Shown in pieces: positions 16,944 to 25,678 of a stretch of DNA of 43,705 bases (position 1 is its first letter; the number at the start of each line of letters is the position of its first letter). This DNA is from a bacterium (GTDB lineage Bacteria; Bacillota; Bacilli; Lactobacillales; Streptococcaceae), in the NCBI GenBank assembly GCA_905221035.1, contig CAJNBP010000012.1, positions 1 to 43,705 on the forward strand, written 5' to 3'. The position numbers were made by a program, and so were the translations under genes. The notes under the pieces are model-generated. The model was not told the origin of the DNA. It did not search any database and saw only the letters and a list, made by a program, of their open reading frames with translations.

Positions 16944-17694
16944 ATTGTCTTACTCCATATTGATCTGCTTGTGCAATGGCACGGTAAACGAAAGCCTTCG
17001 AGCTTTCTACTGCTGGTAAAAGTTCATCACCTTTAACCAAGTGACTAGCAATGCTTGAGGCAAAAGTACAACCTGCACCAGCATTTTGGCCTTGGATGAC
17101 AGGATTTTCTAGGACTGTAAAGGTTTGTCCGTCATAAAAGACATCTACAGCCTTGTCCTGACTAAGGCGATTGCCTCCCTTGATAATAACTGCTGGCGCT
17201 CCTAAGTCATGCAATTTCTGCGCTACAGCCTTCATGTCTTCCAAGGTTTTAATTTCCTGACTAGCCAATAATTCTGCTTCTGGGAGGTTAGGCGTAATCA
17301 CACTGACATGAGGGAAAAAGCGAATCAACTCTTGGCAGAGTTCACTTACAGCCACGTCGTGCGTTTCCTTGCAGACCAAGACAGGGTCCAATACCACAGG
17401 CACACCTGGGCGCTGCTTGATAAAGTCCAATGCCTTCTCAGCCACACTAACAGTTGGTAGAAGACCGATTTTAATTCCCCCAAACTCCACATCACGCAAG
17501 CTATCTAATTCATGTTGAAAAATGGCATCATCAGTTGGAAAGACTTCAAATCCCTTCTCTGTCAAAGCTGTCAAACAAGTTACTGCTACAAAGCCATGCA
17601 AGCCGTTCAAAGTATAAGTGGCTAAATCAGCCGATAATCCACCGCCACTAAAAATATCATTTCCTGAAAGTGCTAAAATACGATTATTCTTCAT
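16921..17694 (-). CDS. Pyridoxine / hydroxymethylpyrimidine kinase (ThiD/PdxK family)
   Basis: 257 residues, ribokinase fold. The N-terminal [19 protein letters not shown] matches the substrate-binding loop of ThiD/PdxK proteins. NLPEAELL lies mid-protein. The C-terminal [16 protein letters not shown] carries the anion hole and catalytic region. There is no fused ThiE or TENA domain, so whether it acts on pyridoxal or on HMP(-P) cannot be settled from sequence. DPVLVCKE in place of the common ThiD DPVMV(A/S)KSG leans towards the PdxK-like branch, and I leave the symbol blank. It overlaps truA by 11 nt and the S-component gene by 23 nt, so the three genes are tightly coupled. Confidence 0.9.
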   Translation of the reverse strand: MKNNRILALSGNDIFSGGGLSADLATYTLNGLHGFVAVTCLTALTEKGFEVFPTDDAIFQHELDSLRDVEFGGIKIGLLPTVSVAEKALDFIKQRPGVPVVLDPVLVCKETHDVAVSELCQELIRFFPHVSVITPNLPEAELLASQEIKTLEDMKAVAQKLHDLGAPAVIIKGGNRLSQDKAVDVFYDGQTFTVLENPVIQGQNAGAGCTFASSIASHLVKGDELLPAVESSKAFVYRAIAQADQYGVRQYEANQNN

Positions 17695-18433
17695 AACGAA
17701 TCTCCTTTAAATACAAGCCATTTGGTGCTGCTGTTGGACCTGCAAGTTGCCTGTCCTTTTTCTCCAAGATGAGATCAATCTGCTCTACTGGCATTCGATT
17801 ATTGCCGATTTTGAGCAGTGTCCCCACCATATTGCGAATCTGTTTATACAAGAAACCATTTCCTGAAAAGGTAAAGGTCAAAAATTGGCCTGTCTCATCA
17901 ACCCTGAGACTAGCTTCTGTTATAGTACGAACCTTGTCTTCTACACTGGTTCCAGAAGCTGTAAAGCCTGTGAAATCGTGGGTGCCCTCTAGCTTTTTGA
18001 CAGCCTCCTGCATTCGCTCTACATCAAGCGGATAAGGAAAGTGAGTGGCATAGTGACGGCGCATGGGATTTTTAGGACGGCCTCTATCCACGATAAACTC
18101 ATAGGTCTTGCTGTGCTTGGCATAACGACAATGAAAATCATCCGCCACAAGCTCAATCGAAATCACATCAATATCTTCAGGGGACTGGGTATCCAGAGCA
18201 AAACGGAGCTTCTCCTCATCCATTTGATAGAGCAGGTCAAAATGAATGACCTGTCCCAAAGCATGAACCCCACTATCAGTCCTACCAGCACCGTGAATAG
18301 TGATGGCTTGGCCCTTATTCAATCTAGTCAAGGTTTTTTCAATTTCTTCCTGAACGCTACGCGTATGAGACTGGCGCTGAAAGCCAGCAAAGGCGTAACC
18401 ATCATAGGAAATAGTTGCTTTATATCTCGTCAT
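17684..18433 (-). CDS. truA: tRNA pseudouridine(38-40) synthase TruA
   Basis: 249 residues from ATG 18433. The open frame extends 32 codons further, but [21 protein letters not shown] is the conserved N-terminus and 249 residues is the normal length. Catalytic D53 lies in [14 protein letters not shown], and [14 protein letters not shown] is the conserved C-terminal segment. It isomerises uridines 38-40 of the anticodon arm. First gene of an operon with the vitamin kinase and ECF S-component, an association seen in pneumococcus without an obvious functional reason. The promoter puts the transcription start at or one base before the ATG. Confidence 0.95.
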   Translation of the reverse strand: MTRYKATISYDGYAFAGFQRQSHTRSVQEEIEKTLTRLNKGQAITIHGAGRTDSGVHALGQVIHFDLLYQMDEEKLRFALDTQSPEDIDVISIELVADDFHCRYAKHSKTYEFIVDRGRPKNPMRRHYATHFPYPLDVERMQEAVKKLEGTHDFTGFTASGTSVEDKVRTITEASLRVDETGQFLTFTFSGNGFLYKQIRNMVGTLLKIGNNRMPVEQIDLILEKKDRQLAGPTAAPNGLYLKEIRYEE

Positions 18434-18440
18434 AACTTCT

Positions 18441-18469
18441 ATTTTATCAAGAAATTGGTCTCGTAACAA
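18441..18469 (-). promoter_or_regulatory. truA operon promoter, abutting the start codon
   Basis: On the minus strand TTGTTA (18464-18469), 17 bp, TAAAAT (18441-18446). Only seven bases (AGAAGTT) separate the -10 from the ATG at 18433. AGAAG could act as a poor SD only if transcription began unusually early. Confidence 0.6.
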
Positions 18470-18503
18470 GCCAGAAAATTTATAATTGTATGGGTACAAT
18501 ATT

Positions 18504-18536
18504 CCTAAAAAGAAAAACTTAGGAATCAATCCTAAG
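18504..18536 (-). terminator. Terminator of the MFS gene
   Basis: CTTAGGA/TCCTAAG around TTGAT (18518-18536), then TTTTTCTTTTT on the minus strand. The stem includes the stop codon TAG of the MFS gene. Confidence 0.8.
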
Positions 18537-19683
18537 CTCTCTTTTGAAGTAGGTACATAACAAAGATAGAGGTAACAATCAACCAGGATCCTAAAATGGC
18601 GAAGACCAGCATCCCATTGTGAGTTAGTAATCCAATCGCACCTAGAACGAATGGGGTTGTGAAAGCTCCGAAACTACAGCCTAAAACTGCAAATGAGGTT
18701 GCTTGATTGAGGAGTTTAGCTGGAATTCTTTCAGAGACAAGTTGAAAGACCGTCGTCAAGGCTACACTGTAGGCAAAACCAGCCAGAATGCTGCCTGCCA
18801 CTACCACCCACAAGGATGGAGATAAAGCAATCACAATTTGCCCTAAGCCGAAGGTAATACCAGACCAGAGGAGCAGTTTTTCTTTAAAGATAGAAATCAA
18901 GAAAGAAAAACTCACACCAGCCACAATCCCGATCAACTGCATGACACTAAGAACAAAACTAGATAACTGGGCATCTCCAAGTCCTCTTTCCACCATCAAA
19001 CTTGGAATACGAATAGTAATAGCCGTATTGGTACAAACTACAACTGCCGCTTCAATAGCTAGGGTAAAAATCAAGCCTTTCATTTCTCGAGTTAAACGAC
19101 TTGCATCCTTCGCTTTTTTCTTGACTTCTTTCTTTGATTTTCCATAAGGGACAAAGAGCAGATAAAGGGTCAGCACCAAAAATCCAGCACTATAGGCTAA
19201 GAAAGTAGCTGTCCAACCAAAGGCCAACAACTGACCGACTGCCAAGGTAATGAGAGAAGCCCCCACGACCTCTGCAGAACCGCGTAGCCCTAACATCTGA
19301 ATTCGCGTTTTCCCTTGATAACGTTCACTGATAATGGAAATAGCCTTGGCATTGATCATCCCAACTCCCAAACCAAAGAGAATCCGTGTTCCAAAGACAA
19401 AAGGATAGGCCTGATACCAGAAGGGAGCCGTCCCGCTCAGTGATAAAATCAGCAAGCCCAAACTAATCTGTAAGCGTTCAGGAAATATTTTTTCTAAGAA
19501 ACCATTTAGTAGTAACATGATCATGATCCCAAAGGAAGGCAAGCTCGCCAAAAGCTCAATTTGTTCCTTAGGATACCCCTGATAATAGTCAAACATGGCT
19601 GGTAGGGCACTTGAAATCGAAAAGGACGTAATCAAAACGAGGGAGAGAGCCAAAACACTGGCCCGTTCTAAAAATTGTTTCAT
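18532..19683 (-). CDS. Major facilitator superfamily transporter (NimT/CynX-like)
   Basis: 383 residues with about 12 hydrophobic helices in two halves and a basic loop ([16 protein letters not shown]) in the middle, typical of MFS proton-coupled carriers. The motif-A-like region after helix 2 is [15 protein letters not shown]. The substrate cannot be told. Similarity of layout to CynX/NimT anion or nitroimidazole exporters is a weak impression. AAAGAG precedes the ATG. It is transcribed alone, ending in its own terminator before truA. Confidence 0.85.
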   Translation of the reverse strand: MKQFLERASVLALSLVLITSFSISSALPAMFDYYQGYPKEQIELLASLPSFGIMIMLLLNGFLEKIFPERLQISLGLLILSLSGTAPFWYQAYPFVFGTRILFGLGVGMINAKAISIISERYQGKTRIQMLGLRGSAEVVGASLITLAVGQLLAFGWTATFLAYSAGFLVLTLYLLFVPYGKSKKEVKKKAKDASRLTREMKGLIFTLAIEAAVVVCTNTAITIRIPSLMVERGLGDAQLSSFVLSVMQLIGIVAGVSFSFLISIFKEKLLLWSGITFGLGQIVIALSPSLWVVVAGSILAGFAYSVALTTVFQLVSERIPAKLLNQATSFAVLGCSFGAFTTPFVLGAIGLLTHNGMLVFAILGSWLIVTSIFVMYLLQKRA

Positions 19684-19806
19684 GAAATCTCTTTCTATCT
19701 TTCTCTTAATCTTCTATTTTTTGATAGTTATCAAACAAGCAAGAAAAGAAGAAGCCTCTTTAGTGTATAGACTCCTTCTTAAACTCGAAAATGAATCCCT
19801 TGTGTC

Positions 19807-20436
19807 TTAGGATGACTTTCTCTTGATTTGCTTAATAAAGTAGAAGATAAATCCTGCCACCATATAGGCAACAAAGATAATCAGACACCACTTGAACACG
19901 ACATCCCAACCCTTGTTCACATTCAAAAAGAAGTAAGGAAAAGGACTAACCTTAGAATTAGGAACATCAAGTTTCAGTACCAAGCCATTAAAAAGAGCAA
20001 ACATCATATACAGCAAGGGTAAAATCGTCCACACAACTGGATCCCAAATCTTGTATTGACCCTGTTTGTCAAAAAAGAGGGTATCCGCTAAAAACCAGAG
20101 AGGGACAATATAGTGGCAAAGGAAATTTTCCAGAGTATAGAAATTAGTCGCAATGGGCGCTAAGAGGAAATGGTAAATCACACAGGTAATCATGATACTC
20201 ATGGTGACCCCACCTTTTAAGCGCAAGAGACTTGGTCTTTGCCAGTTTTCACCTAAACGGCTCATAACCTTTAAGAGATAGAGTGTAAAAATCGCTACTA
20301 AAAGATTTGACAGAACCGTATAATAGAGAAGCATCCCAAATCCGCCATGCTTGGCGATTTCAAGATAAACTCCTGTAAAAGCCGCTAGAAACAAGAAGAT
20401 ACGGCTATAAAATACTAGTTTATAGTGCTTTGACAT
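19807..20436 (-). CDS. Pr6Pr-family integral membrane protein
   Basis: 209 residues with about six membrane helices. Features such as FYTLENFLCHYIVPLWFLADTLFF and WDPVVWTILPLLYMMFAL match the Pr6Pr (FAR-17a/AIG1-like) group, whose biochemical role in bacteria is not established. Its ATG is 2 nt after the yjdM stop, so they form an operon. A 6-bp AAGAAG/CTTCTT stem with T's downstream (about 19738-19782) is a weak terminator. Confidence 0.8.
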   Translation of the reverse strand: MSKHYKLVFYSRIFLFLAAFTGVYLEIAKHGGFGMLLYYTVLSNLLVAIFTLYLLKVMSRLGENWQRPSLLRLKGGVTMSIMITCVIYHFLLAPIATNFYTLENFLCHYIVPLWFLADTLFFDKQGQYKIWDPVVWTILPLLYMMFALFNGLVLKLDVPNSKVSPFPYFFLNVNKGWDVVFKWCLIIFVAYMVAGFIFYFIKQIKRKSS

Positions 20437-20438
20437 GC

Positions 20439-20777
20439 TTAAATTTTCTTCACAAACTCTGATTTGAGTTTCATGGCACCAAAGCCATCAATCTTACAGT
20501 CTATATTGTGGTCGCCTTCTACAATGCGGATATTTTTCACGCGCGTCCCTTGTTTCAAATCTTTTGGCGCACCTTTTACTTTCAAGTCCTTGATGAGGGT
20601 TACTGTATCACCATCAGCTAATTTATTTCCGTTGGCATCGATAGCGACAAGACCTTCTTCTACTTCTGCAACTTCAGCAGGATTCCACTCATGAGCGCAC
20701 TCTGGGCAAACCAGTAGGGCACCGTCTTCGTAGACATACTCTGAGTTGCATTGTGGGCAATTTGGTAGGTTGTTCAT
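20439..20777 (-). CDS. yjdM: YjdM/PhnA-family zinc-ribbon protein
   Basis: 112 residues. An N-terminal zinc ribbon CPQC...CPEC (C8, C11, C24, C27) is followed by the KOW/SH3-like PhnA core ([17 protein letters not shown] and a C-terminal [12 protein letters not shown]). The old name phnA refers to phosphonate use, but the family has no proven phosphonatase role. AAGGAG lies 6 nt before the ATG. A strong promoter lies upstream and the Pr6Pr gene follows in operon. Confidence 0.92.
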   Translation of the reverse strand: MNNLPNCPQCNSEYVYEDGALLVCPECAHEWNPAEVAEVEEGLVAIDANGNKLADGDTVTLIKDLKVKGAPKDLKQGTRVKNIRIVEGDHNIDCKIDGFGAMKLKSEFVKKI

Positions 20778-20836
20778 GGTTTCTCCTTATCATCATTCAC
20801 TATTCTTTGAAAATCAAAATTTCTCGAACAGCAACT

Positions 20837-20865
20837 ATTATACCTTAAATTCAGCATTTTGACAA
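20837..20865 (-). promoter_or_regulatory. yjdM promoter
   Basis: On the minus strand TTGTCA (20860-20865), 17 bp, TATAAT (20837-20842). It lies directly downstream of the cmk terminator. Confidence 0.85.
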
Positions 20866-20871
20866 ATTTAG

Positions 20872-20897
20872 AAAAAAACCGATATCAATCTATCGGC
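20872..20897 (-). terminator. Terminator of cmk
   Basis: CCGATA (20891-20896) pairs with TATCGG (20879-20884) around GATTGA, followed by TTTTTTT on the minus strand. Confidence 0.9.
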
Positions 20898-20907
20898 TTT
20901 TCAATAT

Positions 20908-21579
20908 TTACATTCTTTTTTTAGCTTCTGCTTTGATTTTTTCAACTACTTCTTGAATGTTCAAGCCAGTTGTATCAAGGTAGACAGCATCCTCTGCTTG
21001 TTTGAGAGGCGAAGTCTCACGATGGCTATCCTTGTAGTCACGCGCAGCAATCTCCTCTTTTAGGGTTTCAAGGTCTGTTTCAATCCCCTTGGCAATATTT
21101 TCCTTGTAACGACGCTCTGCTCTTTCATCAACAGAAGCTACTAGGAAAATTTTCAATTCTGCTTGTGGCAATACAACTGTCCCGATATCGCGGCCGTCCA
21201 TGACAATCCCACCTTGCCGGGCAATCTCTTGTTGGAGAGAAACTAGTTTCTCACGCACTTGAGGAATTGCTGCAATTGCAGAAACATGATTGGTCACTTC
21301 ATTTTCACGAATAGGATGGGTAATATCAACATCTCCTACAAAAACAAGCTGGTCTCCAGTTTCTGAGCGTCCAAAACTAATTGGATGCTGGTCCAATAAG
21401 TCTAAGAGTTCTTCAACTTGTTCAACTCCTAATTGGTTCTTGAGAGCCATGTAGGTCGCTGCACGATACATAGCACCTGTATCTAGGTAGGTATAACCAA
21501 AATCCTTAGCAATAATCTTTGCGACCGTACTCTTACCACTTGAAGCAGGACCGTCAATAGCAATTTGAATGGTTTTCAT
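20908..21579 (-). CDS. cmk: Cytidylate kinase
   Basis: 223 residues, normal length. P-loop [14 protein letters not shown] (9-22), DTGAMYRA for CMP binding, and [13 protein letters not shown] with the DGRDIG motif. It phosphorylates CMP/dCMP in the cytosol. It lies 8 nt after the LysM-like gene with AGGAG in the gap, so both share a transcript. Confidence 0.96.
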   Translation of the reverse strand: MKTIQIAIDGPASSGKSTVAKIIAKDFGYTYLDTGAMYRAATYMALKNQLGVEQVEELLDLLDQHPISFGRSETGDQLVFVGDVDITHPIRENEVTNHVSAIAAIPQVREKLVSLQQEIARQGGIVMDGRDIGTVVLPQAELKIFLVASVDERAERRYKENIAKGIETDLETLKEEIAARDYKDSHRETSPLKQAEDAVYLDTTGLNIQEVVEKIKAEAKKRM

Positions 21580-21587
21580 ATCAACTC

Positions 21588-22064
21588 CTATTTGATTTTA
21601 ACAACATCACCTGGATTAGCAAACCAAGATCCTGTAGCCATGTGCCCAGGATTCAAGGCTTCTAACTGAGCAATCGAGATCCCAGCGCGAGCTGCAATAG
21701 CTGCTTCTCCTTCTCCAGCCAAGACTTTTGTCGTCCCTTCTGGATCTGTAGCTTCCTCCGAGTGCTCAGAAGAAGATTCTGATTCTGAACTCTGTTCAGG
21801 CTGGGAGCTACTAGAAGATGAAATCTGTACTACATTTGCGTCTGAATCGTGAAAATCTTTCAAGGCTGCTGTGCGATTACTCCCACCCGATGATAGATAG
21901 ATGAGAACAATAATCATCACCACCACAATTACAAAGAAAATACTGGCTAGGATTGTCAAAACACGATTGGCTACTACATCTCTACCTTGAGTTCTCTTAC
22001 GACGTTCTGATCTTGTTTCTTCTTGGTTTTCATAAATATCTTCTTGCCACGGTTCTTTTACCAT
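21588..22064 (-). CDS. SAG1386/EF1546-type membrane-anchored surface protein with LysM-like C-terminus
   Basis: 158 residues: acidic then basic cytoplasmic N-terminus (1-32), one membrane helix (about 35-57), a Ser/Glu-rich extracellular linker (about 80-110) and a LysM-like domain (about 112-158: [24 protein letters not shown]...NPGDVVKIK). The topology suggests type II insertion with the LysM facing the cell wall. The partnership with cmk is conserved in lactic acid bacteria. The function is unknown. AAGGAG precedes the ATG. The promoter overlaps the divergent ferredoxin promoter in the 45-bp gap. Confidence 0.88.
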   Translation of the reverse strand: MVKEPWQEDIYENQEETRSERRKRTQGRDVVANRVLTILASIFFVIVVVMIIVLIYLSSGGSNRTAALKDFHDSDANVVQISSSSSSQPEQSSESESSSEHSEEATDPEGTTKVLAGEGEAAIAARAGISIAQLEALNPGHMATGSWFANPGDVVKIK

Positions 22065-22074
22065 ACCTTACTCC

Positions 22075-22103
22075 TTGTTTTTTTTAACTTTTCTTATTAC
22101 AAT
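22075..22103 (+). promoter_or_regulatory. Ferredoxin promoter, abutting the start codon
   Basis: TTGTTT (22075-22080), 17 bp, TACAAT (22098-22103), then six bases and the ATG at 22110. There is no SD, so a leaderless transcript is predicted. Confidence 0.65.
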
Positions 22104-22109
22104 ATAAAT

Positions 22110-22316
22110 ATGAAAATCACACTTATACCTGAACGATGCATCGCCTGTGGGCTTTGCCAAACTTATTCTGATTTATTTGATTACCACGATAATGGAATCG
22201 TACGTTTTTACGATGATCCTGATCAACTGGAAAAAGAAATTTCTCCTAGTCAGGACGTCTTAGAGGCTGCTAAAAATTGCCCAACTCGCGCCCTGATTGG
22301 AAATCAGGAAGCCTAA
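22110..22316 (+). CDS. Small [4Fe-4S] ferredoxin
   Basis: 68 residues from ATG 22110. The frame is open 29 codons further upstream, but that part is a low-complexity hydrophobic run overlapping the divergent gene and its promoter, while MKITLIPERCIACGLC is the family start. Cysteines C10, C13, C16 and C57 (NCPTRAL) bind one [4Fe-4S] cluster, as in monocluster ferredoxins of Firmicutes. It is a cytosolic electron carrier with unknown partner. It has no convincing terminator and faces the glycosyltransferase gene convergently. Confidence 0.93.
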   Translation: MKITLIPERCIACGLCQTYSDLFDYHDNGIVRFYDDPDQLEKEISPSQDVLEAAKNCPTRALIGNQEA

Positions 22317-22366
22317 ATCAATGGCGATAATCCACTCCCTCTAGTTTAGCACATTTCCATGTAAAA

Positions 22367-23332
22367 TTATAGTCTTTTCTCTCTATTTTTTTCTGTAAAA
22401 TCAGGAAGGTCACTTTTTTCTTTGATGAGATAAAGTGGTCTTTTTTTGGTCTCTAGATAAATCTTACTAATATACTTGCCGAGAATCCCAATGGTCAAGA
22501 GTTGAATGCCTCCGAGAAAGAGAATAACAGCCATCAGAGAGGTCCAACCTGATGTCGGATTGCCCAAAATGAGGGTCCGAACCACAACAAAAAAGGTCAT
22601 TAGTAGAGAAATCAAACAAGATAGGAGACCAGCTACAAAAGCTATAATCAAGGGAAAATCTGAAAAATTGACAATACCTTCAATGGAGTAGAAAAAGAGT
22701 TGCCTAAAACTCCAACTGGTCTTGCCAGCCTGTCTTTCTACATTAGGATAATCCAGATAGTGGGTTTTAAAGCCGACCCAAGCAAAGAGTCCCTTTGAAA
22801 AACGATTGGACTCTGTCAAGGATAAAATGGCATCCACTACAGACCTTCTCATCATGCGAAAATCACGGACACCTGACGGCAGGGCTACTGGACTAATTTT
22901 TTGCATGAGGCGATAAAAAAGATTAGCACAGAAACTGCGAAAGAAGGGTTCTCCCTCCCGATTAGTTCTCCGTGTTCCAACGCAGTCCAAATCTGCATTC
23001 TGATCTAATAAGGCTTTCATCTCAAGCAACATACTAGGAGGATCCTGGAGGTCTGCATCCATTACCACTACCAGATCTCCTGTCGCATACTGCAAACCTG
23101 CATACAGAGCCGCTTCTTTCCCAAAATTTCGAGAGAAAGAAATATAATGAACTGACGGATTTTGCTCCCGATAGGCCTTTAAGAGTTCCAAGGTCCCATC
23201 ACTCGATCCATCATCGACAAAGACATACTCGATTTCTACTCCCAAGTCAGGAATCAAATCTTCCAAAGCCTGATAAAAAAGAGGAAGTACTTCCTCTTCG
23301 TTTAAACAGGGGACAATGATTGACATCACCAT
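22367..23332 (-). CDS. Family 2 glycosyltransferase, polyprenyl-phosphate type (GtrB/DPM1-like)
   Basis: About 321 residues from ATG 23332 (MVMSIIVPCLNEEE). The next ATG two codons later is equally possible, while the longer open frame overlaps galE and is unlikely. GT-A motifs: VDDGSSDGT, VMDADLQDPP and the acceptor-side RTNREGEPFFR...GVRDFRMMRR. The C-terminus has two membrane helices (about 230-295), as in GtrB/CsbB/ArnC enzymes that load a sugar onto undecaprenyl phosphate. It starts 1 nt after the galE stop, so the donor is probably UDP-glucose or UDP-galactose. The product would be a lipid-linked sugar for cell-surface decoration. No flippase (GtrA) gene is next to it. Confidence 0.88.
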   Translation of the reverse strand: MVMSIIVPCLNEEEVLPLFYQALEDLIPDLGVEIEYVFVDDGSSDGTLELLKAYREQNPSVHYISFSRNFGKEAALYAGLQYATGDLVVVMDADLQDPPSMLLEMKALLDQNADLDCVGTRRTNREGEPFFRSFCANLFYRLMQKISPVALPSGVRDFRMMRRSVVDAILSLTESNRFSKGLFAWVGFKTHYLDYPNVERQAGKTSWSFRQLFFYSIEGIVNFSDFPLIIAFVAGLLSCLISLLMTFFVVVRTLILGNPTSGWTSLMAVILFLGGIQLLTIGILGKYISKIYLETKKRPLYLIKEKSDLPDFTEKNREKRL

Positions 23333-23333
23333 C

Positions 23334-24353
23334 TTAGTCTTCAAATCCATTTGGATGCTTGCTTTGCCAACGCCATGCGTCTTCACACATTTGGGTGATA
23401 TCTAGTTCTGCTTCCCAGCCAAGTTCTGCTTTGGCTTTTGCTGGGTCTGAATAGCAGGCTGCGATGTCACCCGGGCGACGGTCTACAATGCGGTAAGGAA
23501 TTGGGCGTCCCACTGCTTTTTCCATGTTTTGGATAATTTCAAGAACTGAGTAGCCTTTCCCTGTTCCAAGGTTATAAACGTTTAGACCTGAACCTTTTTG
23601 AATTTTTTTCAGAGCTGCAACGTGACCTTTAGCCAAATCGACAACGTGGATATAGTCACGAACACCAGTTCCGTCCTCTGTATCGTAATCATCTCCAAAC
23701 ACTTGCACTTGCTCTAATTTCCCAACGGCTACTTGAGTCACATATGGCAAGAGATTGTTCGGAATACCGTTTGGATTTTCTCCCAAATCCCCACTCTCAT
23801 GGGCTCCGATTGGGTTAAAGTAACGAAGCAAGACCACATTCCATTCTGAGTCTGCCTTGTAAATATCGGTCAAAATTTCCTCTAGCATAAGCTTGGTGCG
23901 ACCGTATGGGTTGGTCACTGAAAGTGGGAAATCTTCCAAGATTGGCACTGTATGAGGATCCCCGTAAACTGTCGCAGAAGAACTGAAAATGATATTTTTA
24001 CAGTTATTTTCTTCCATGACCTTCAAAAGGCTAACAGTTCCTGCGATATTGTTGTCATAATAGGCAAGAGGGATACGGGTAGACTCTCCAACAGCCTTCA
24101 AACCAGCAAAGTGAATAACACCCGTTGGTTCTTCTTGCTTGAAAATATCTCTGAGAGTATCAGTGTCTCGGATATCAGCCTCATAGAAAGGCACTTCAAC
24201 TCCTGTAATTCTTTCAACAACTTCTAAACTTTTGCGATTGCTGTTGACAAGGTTATCCACCACAACAACCTGATGACCTGCTTGGATTAACTCAATAACA
24301 GTGTGGGTTCCGATAAAACCAGCTCCACCTGTTACCAAAATCTTTTCTTGCAT
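23334..24353 (-). CDS. galE: UDP-glucose 4-epimerase
   Basis: 339 residues, extended SDR fold. NAD motif TGGAGFIG (8-15), catalytic SSS (124-126) and Y150-x3-K154 (NPYGRTK). It interconverts UDP-glucose and UDP-galactose. GAGGAAC precedes the ATG. It is co-transcribed with the polyprenyl glycosyltransferase, pointing to surface polysaccharide rather than galactose catabolism, as no galK/galT is nearby. Confidence 0.97.
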   Translation of the reverse strand: MQEKILVTGGAGFIGTHTVIELIQAGHQVVVVDNLVNSNRKSLEVVERITGVEVPFYEADIRDTDTLRDIFKQEEPTGVIHFAGLKAVGESTRIPLAYYDNNIAGTVSLLKVMEENNCKNIIFSSSATVYGDPHTVPILEDFPLSVTNPYGRTKLMLEEILTDIYKADSEWNVVLLRYFNPIGAHESGDLGENPNGIPNNLLPYVTQVAVGKLEQVQVFGDDYDTEDGTGVRDYIHVVDLAKGHVAALKKIQKGSGLNVYNLGTGKGYSVLEIIQNMEKAVGRPIPYRIVDRRPGDIAACYSDPAKAKAELGWEAELDITQMCEDAWRWQSKHPNGFED

Positions 24354-24383
24354 CTTTGTTCCTCGATTCTCGGATTTTTTCTT

Positions 24384-24412
24384 ATTTTACCATTTTTGAT
24401 AGGGAATGTCAT
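24384..24412 (-). promoter_or_regulatory. galE promoter
   Basis: On the minus strand ATGACA (24407-24412), 17 bp, TAAAAT (24384-24389) preceded by TGG (extended -10). Confidence 0.75.
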
Positions 24413-24454
24413 TTGTCATCCTAGAGGGGGAGCTAAAATTTCAGTAAAATGCTT

Positions 24455-24559
24455 ATACTCTTCGAAAATCAAATTCAAACCACGTCAACGTCGCCTTGCC
24501 GTACTCAAGTACAGCCTGTGGCTAGTTTCCTAGTTTGTTCTTTGATTTTCATTGAGTAT
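24455..24559 (+). repeat. BOX element (boxA-boxC form, no boxB)
   Basis: Starts ATACTCTTCGAAAATC and ends with the inverted GAGTAT. CGTCAACGTCGCCTTGCCGTA (24483-24503) matches the core used for BOX-PCR typing apart from about one base. The later part, CCTGTGGCTAGTTTCCTAGTTTG, split here as CCTGTGGCTAG and TTTCCTAGTTTG, matches boxC. The length of about 105 bp fits boxA plus boxC. Its right end touches the stop codon of the FAD oxidase gene. Confidence 0.92.
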
Positions 24560-25662
24560 TATTCGCTTTTTAGTCGTTTGACATAGTTCTCAATTGGGTA
24601 GTTTACTGGGTCCAAGATCAATTCCTTGCCTTTGATCAGTTGGGCTAGATGGTAGCCAATGATAGGACCCGTTGTGAGGCCTGATGAACCTAGACCACTA
24701 GCTACATAGACACCTGCTAAGCCAGGTACTTGCCCAAAGAAAGGTGAGAAATCACTGGTATAAGCACGGATGCCCACACGTTCACCGGATGATTTCGCTT
24801 CTGCCAAGGTTGGGTAGTGAGGCAAGGCCGCTTCCTCCATTTGTCGGAGCAAGGTGTCATCCACCGTCAAATCAAATCCCATATCATTTTCATGGGTAGC
24901 GCCTAGGGCCAATTTCCCACCTGCAAAAGGAATCAAATCCCACTCTCCTTCCGGCATAACAACAGGGTAGGATTCCATATCTTGGGCAAGCTGATAATCT
25001 CGGAGCTGTCCTTTCTGAGGACGAACATCCACTTCATATCCCAAGGGTTCTAATATGTGTCCCAGCCAAGCTCCCGTCGCCAAAATAACCTGTTCAAACA
25101 CCTCTTCACCAATCTGGTAACCTGATGCTAAAGGTGTCAGACTCACTTTTTCTTTGACCAGCTTGACCTGACTGGCTTCTAGCAGACGAGTCACCAAGAG
25201 TTGACCATCTACTCTTGCTCCACCAGAAGCATAGAGCAAGCGTTCAAATCCCTGCAAGCCAGGGAATAGTTCATTAGCTGATACTTGGTTCAGAATGGCT
25301 AATTGCCCTATCAAGGGAGATTCTTCCCTACGCTGGAGGGCTAATTCATAGAGTTCTTCTAGCTTGGATTCATCCTTTTTCAAGAGAAAGACTCCTGAGC
25401 GCTGGTAAAAGTCGATTTCCTGCCCTGATTTTTCTAAATCAGCCAACAAATCCACATAAAAGTCAGCACCCAAGCGCGCCATCTTGTACCAGTCTTTATT
25501 GCGACGTTTGGAAAACCAAGGACTGATAATTCCTGCTGCTGCCTTGGTAGCCTGACCTTGTCCATGGTCAAAAACGGTCACCTCTAGGTCACTTTCTTTT
25601 GAGAGGTAGTAGGCAGCTGTTGCACCTACAATCCCTGCTCCGATAATGGCAACTTTTTTCAT
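24559..25662 (-). CDS. FAD-dependent oxidoreductase (DAO/glycine oxidase-like)
   Basis: 367 residues from ATG 25662. A GTG three codons upstream is the alternative. Rossmann motif VAIIGAGIVGATAAYYLS (4-21). The DAO-type substrate domain includes RPQKGQLRDY, and the C-terminal YVASGLGSSGLTTGPIIGYHLA is the second FAD contact. The family oxidises amino acids or amines (glycine oxidase, D-amino acid dehydrogenase), and the specific substrate is not resolvable. It follows the Nif3-like gene closely, so trmK, nif3-like and this gene form one operon. A BOX element sits at its 3' end. Confidence 0.9.
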   Translation of the reverse strand: MKKVAIIGAGIVGATAAYYLSKESDLEVTVFDHGQGQATKAAAGIISPWFSKRRNKDWYKMARLGADFYVDLLADLEKSGQEIDFYQRSGVFLLKKDESKLEELYELALQRREESPLIGQLAILNQVSANELFPGLQGFERLLYASGGARVDGQLLVTRLLEASQVKLVKEKVSLTPLASGYQIGEEVFEQVILATGAWLGHILEPLGYEVDVRPQKGQLRDYQLAQDMESYPVVMPEGEWDLIPFAGGKLALGATHENDMGFDLTVDDTLLRQMEEAALPHYPTLAEAKSSGERVGIRAYTSDFSPFFGQVPGLAGVYVASGLGSSGLTTGPIIGYHLAQLIKGKELILDPVNYPIENYVKRLKSE

Positions 25663-25678
25663 TGTTTTCACTTTCTAA

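Noticed and set aside
18434..18529. 32-codon extension of truA
   Set aside because: It overlaps the promoter and MFS terminator and exceeds the normal 249-residue length.
20803..20825. ATTCTTTGAAAATCAAAATT upstream of yjdM as a BOX end
   Set aside because: Short resemblance only, in AT-rich DNA, with no partner end.
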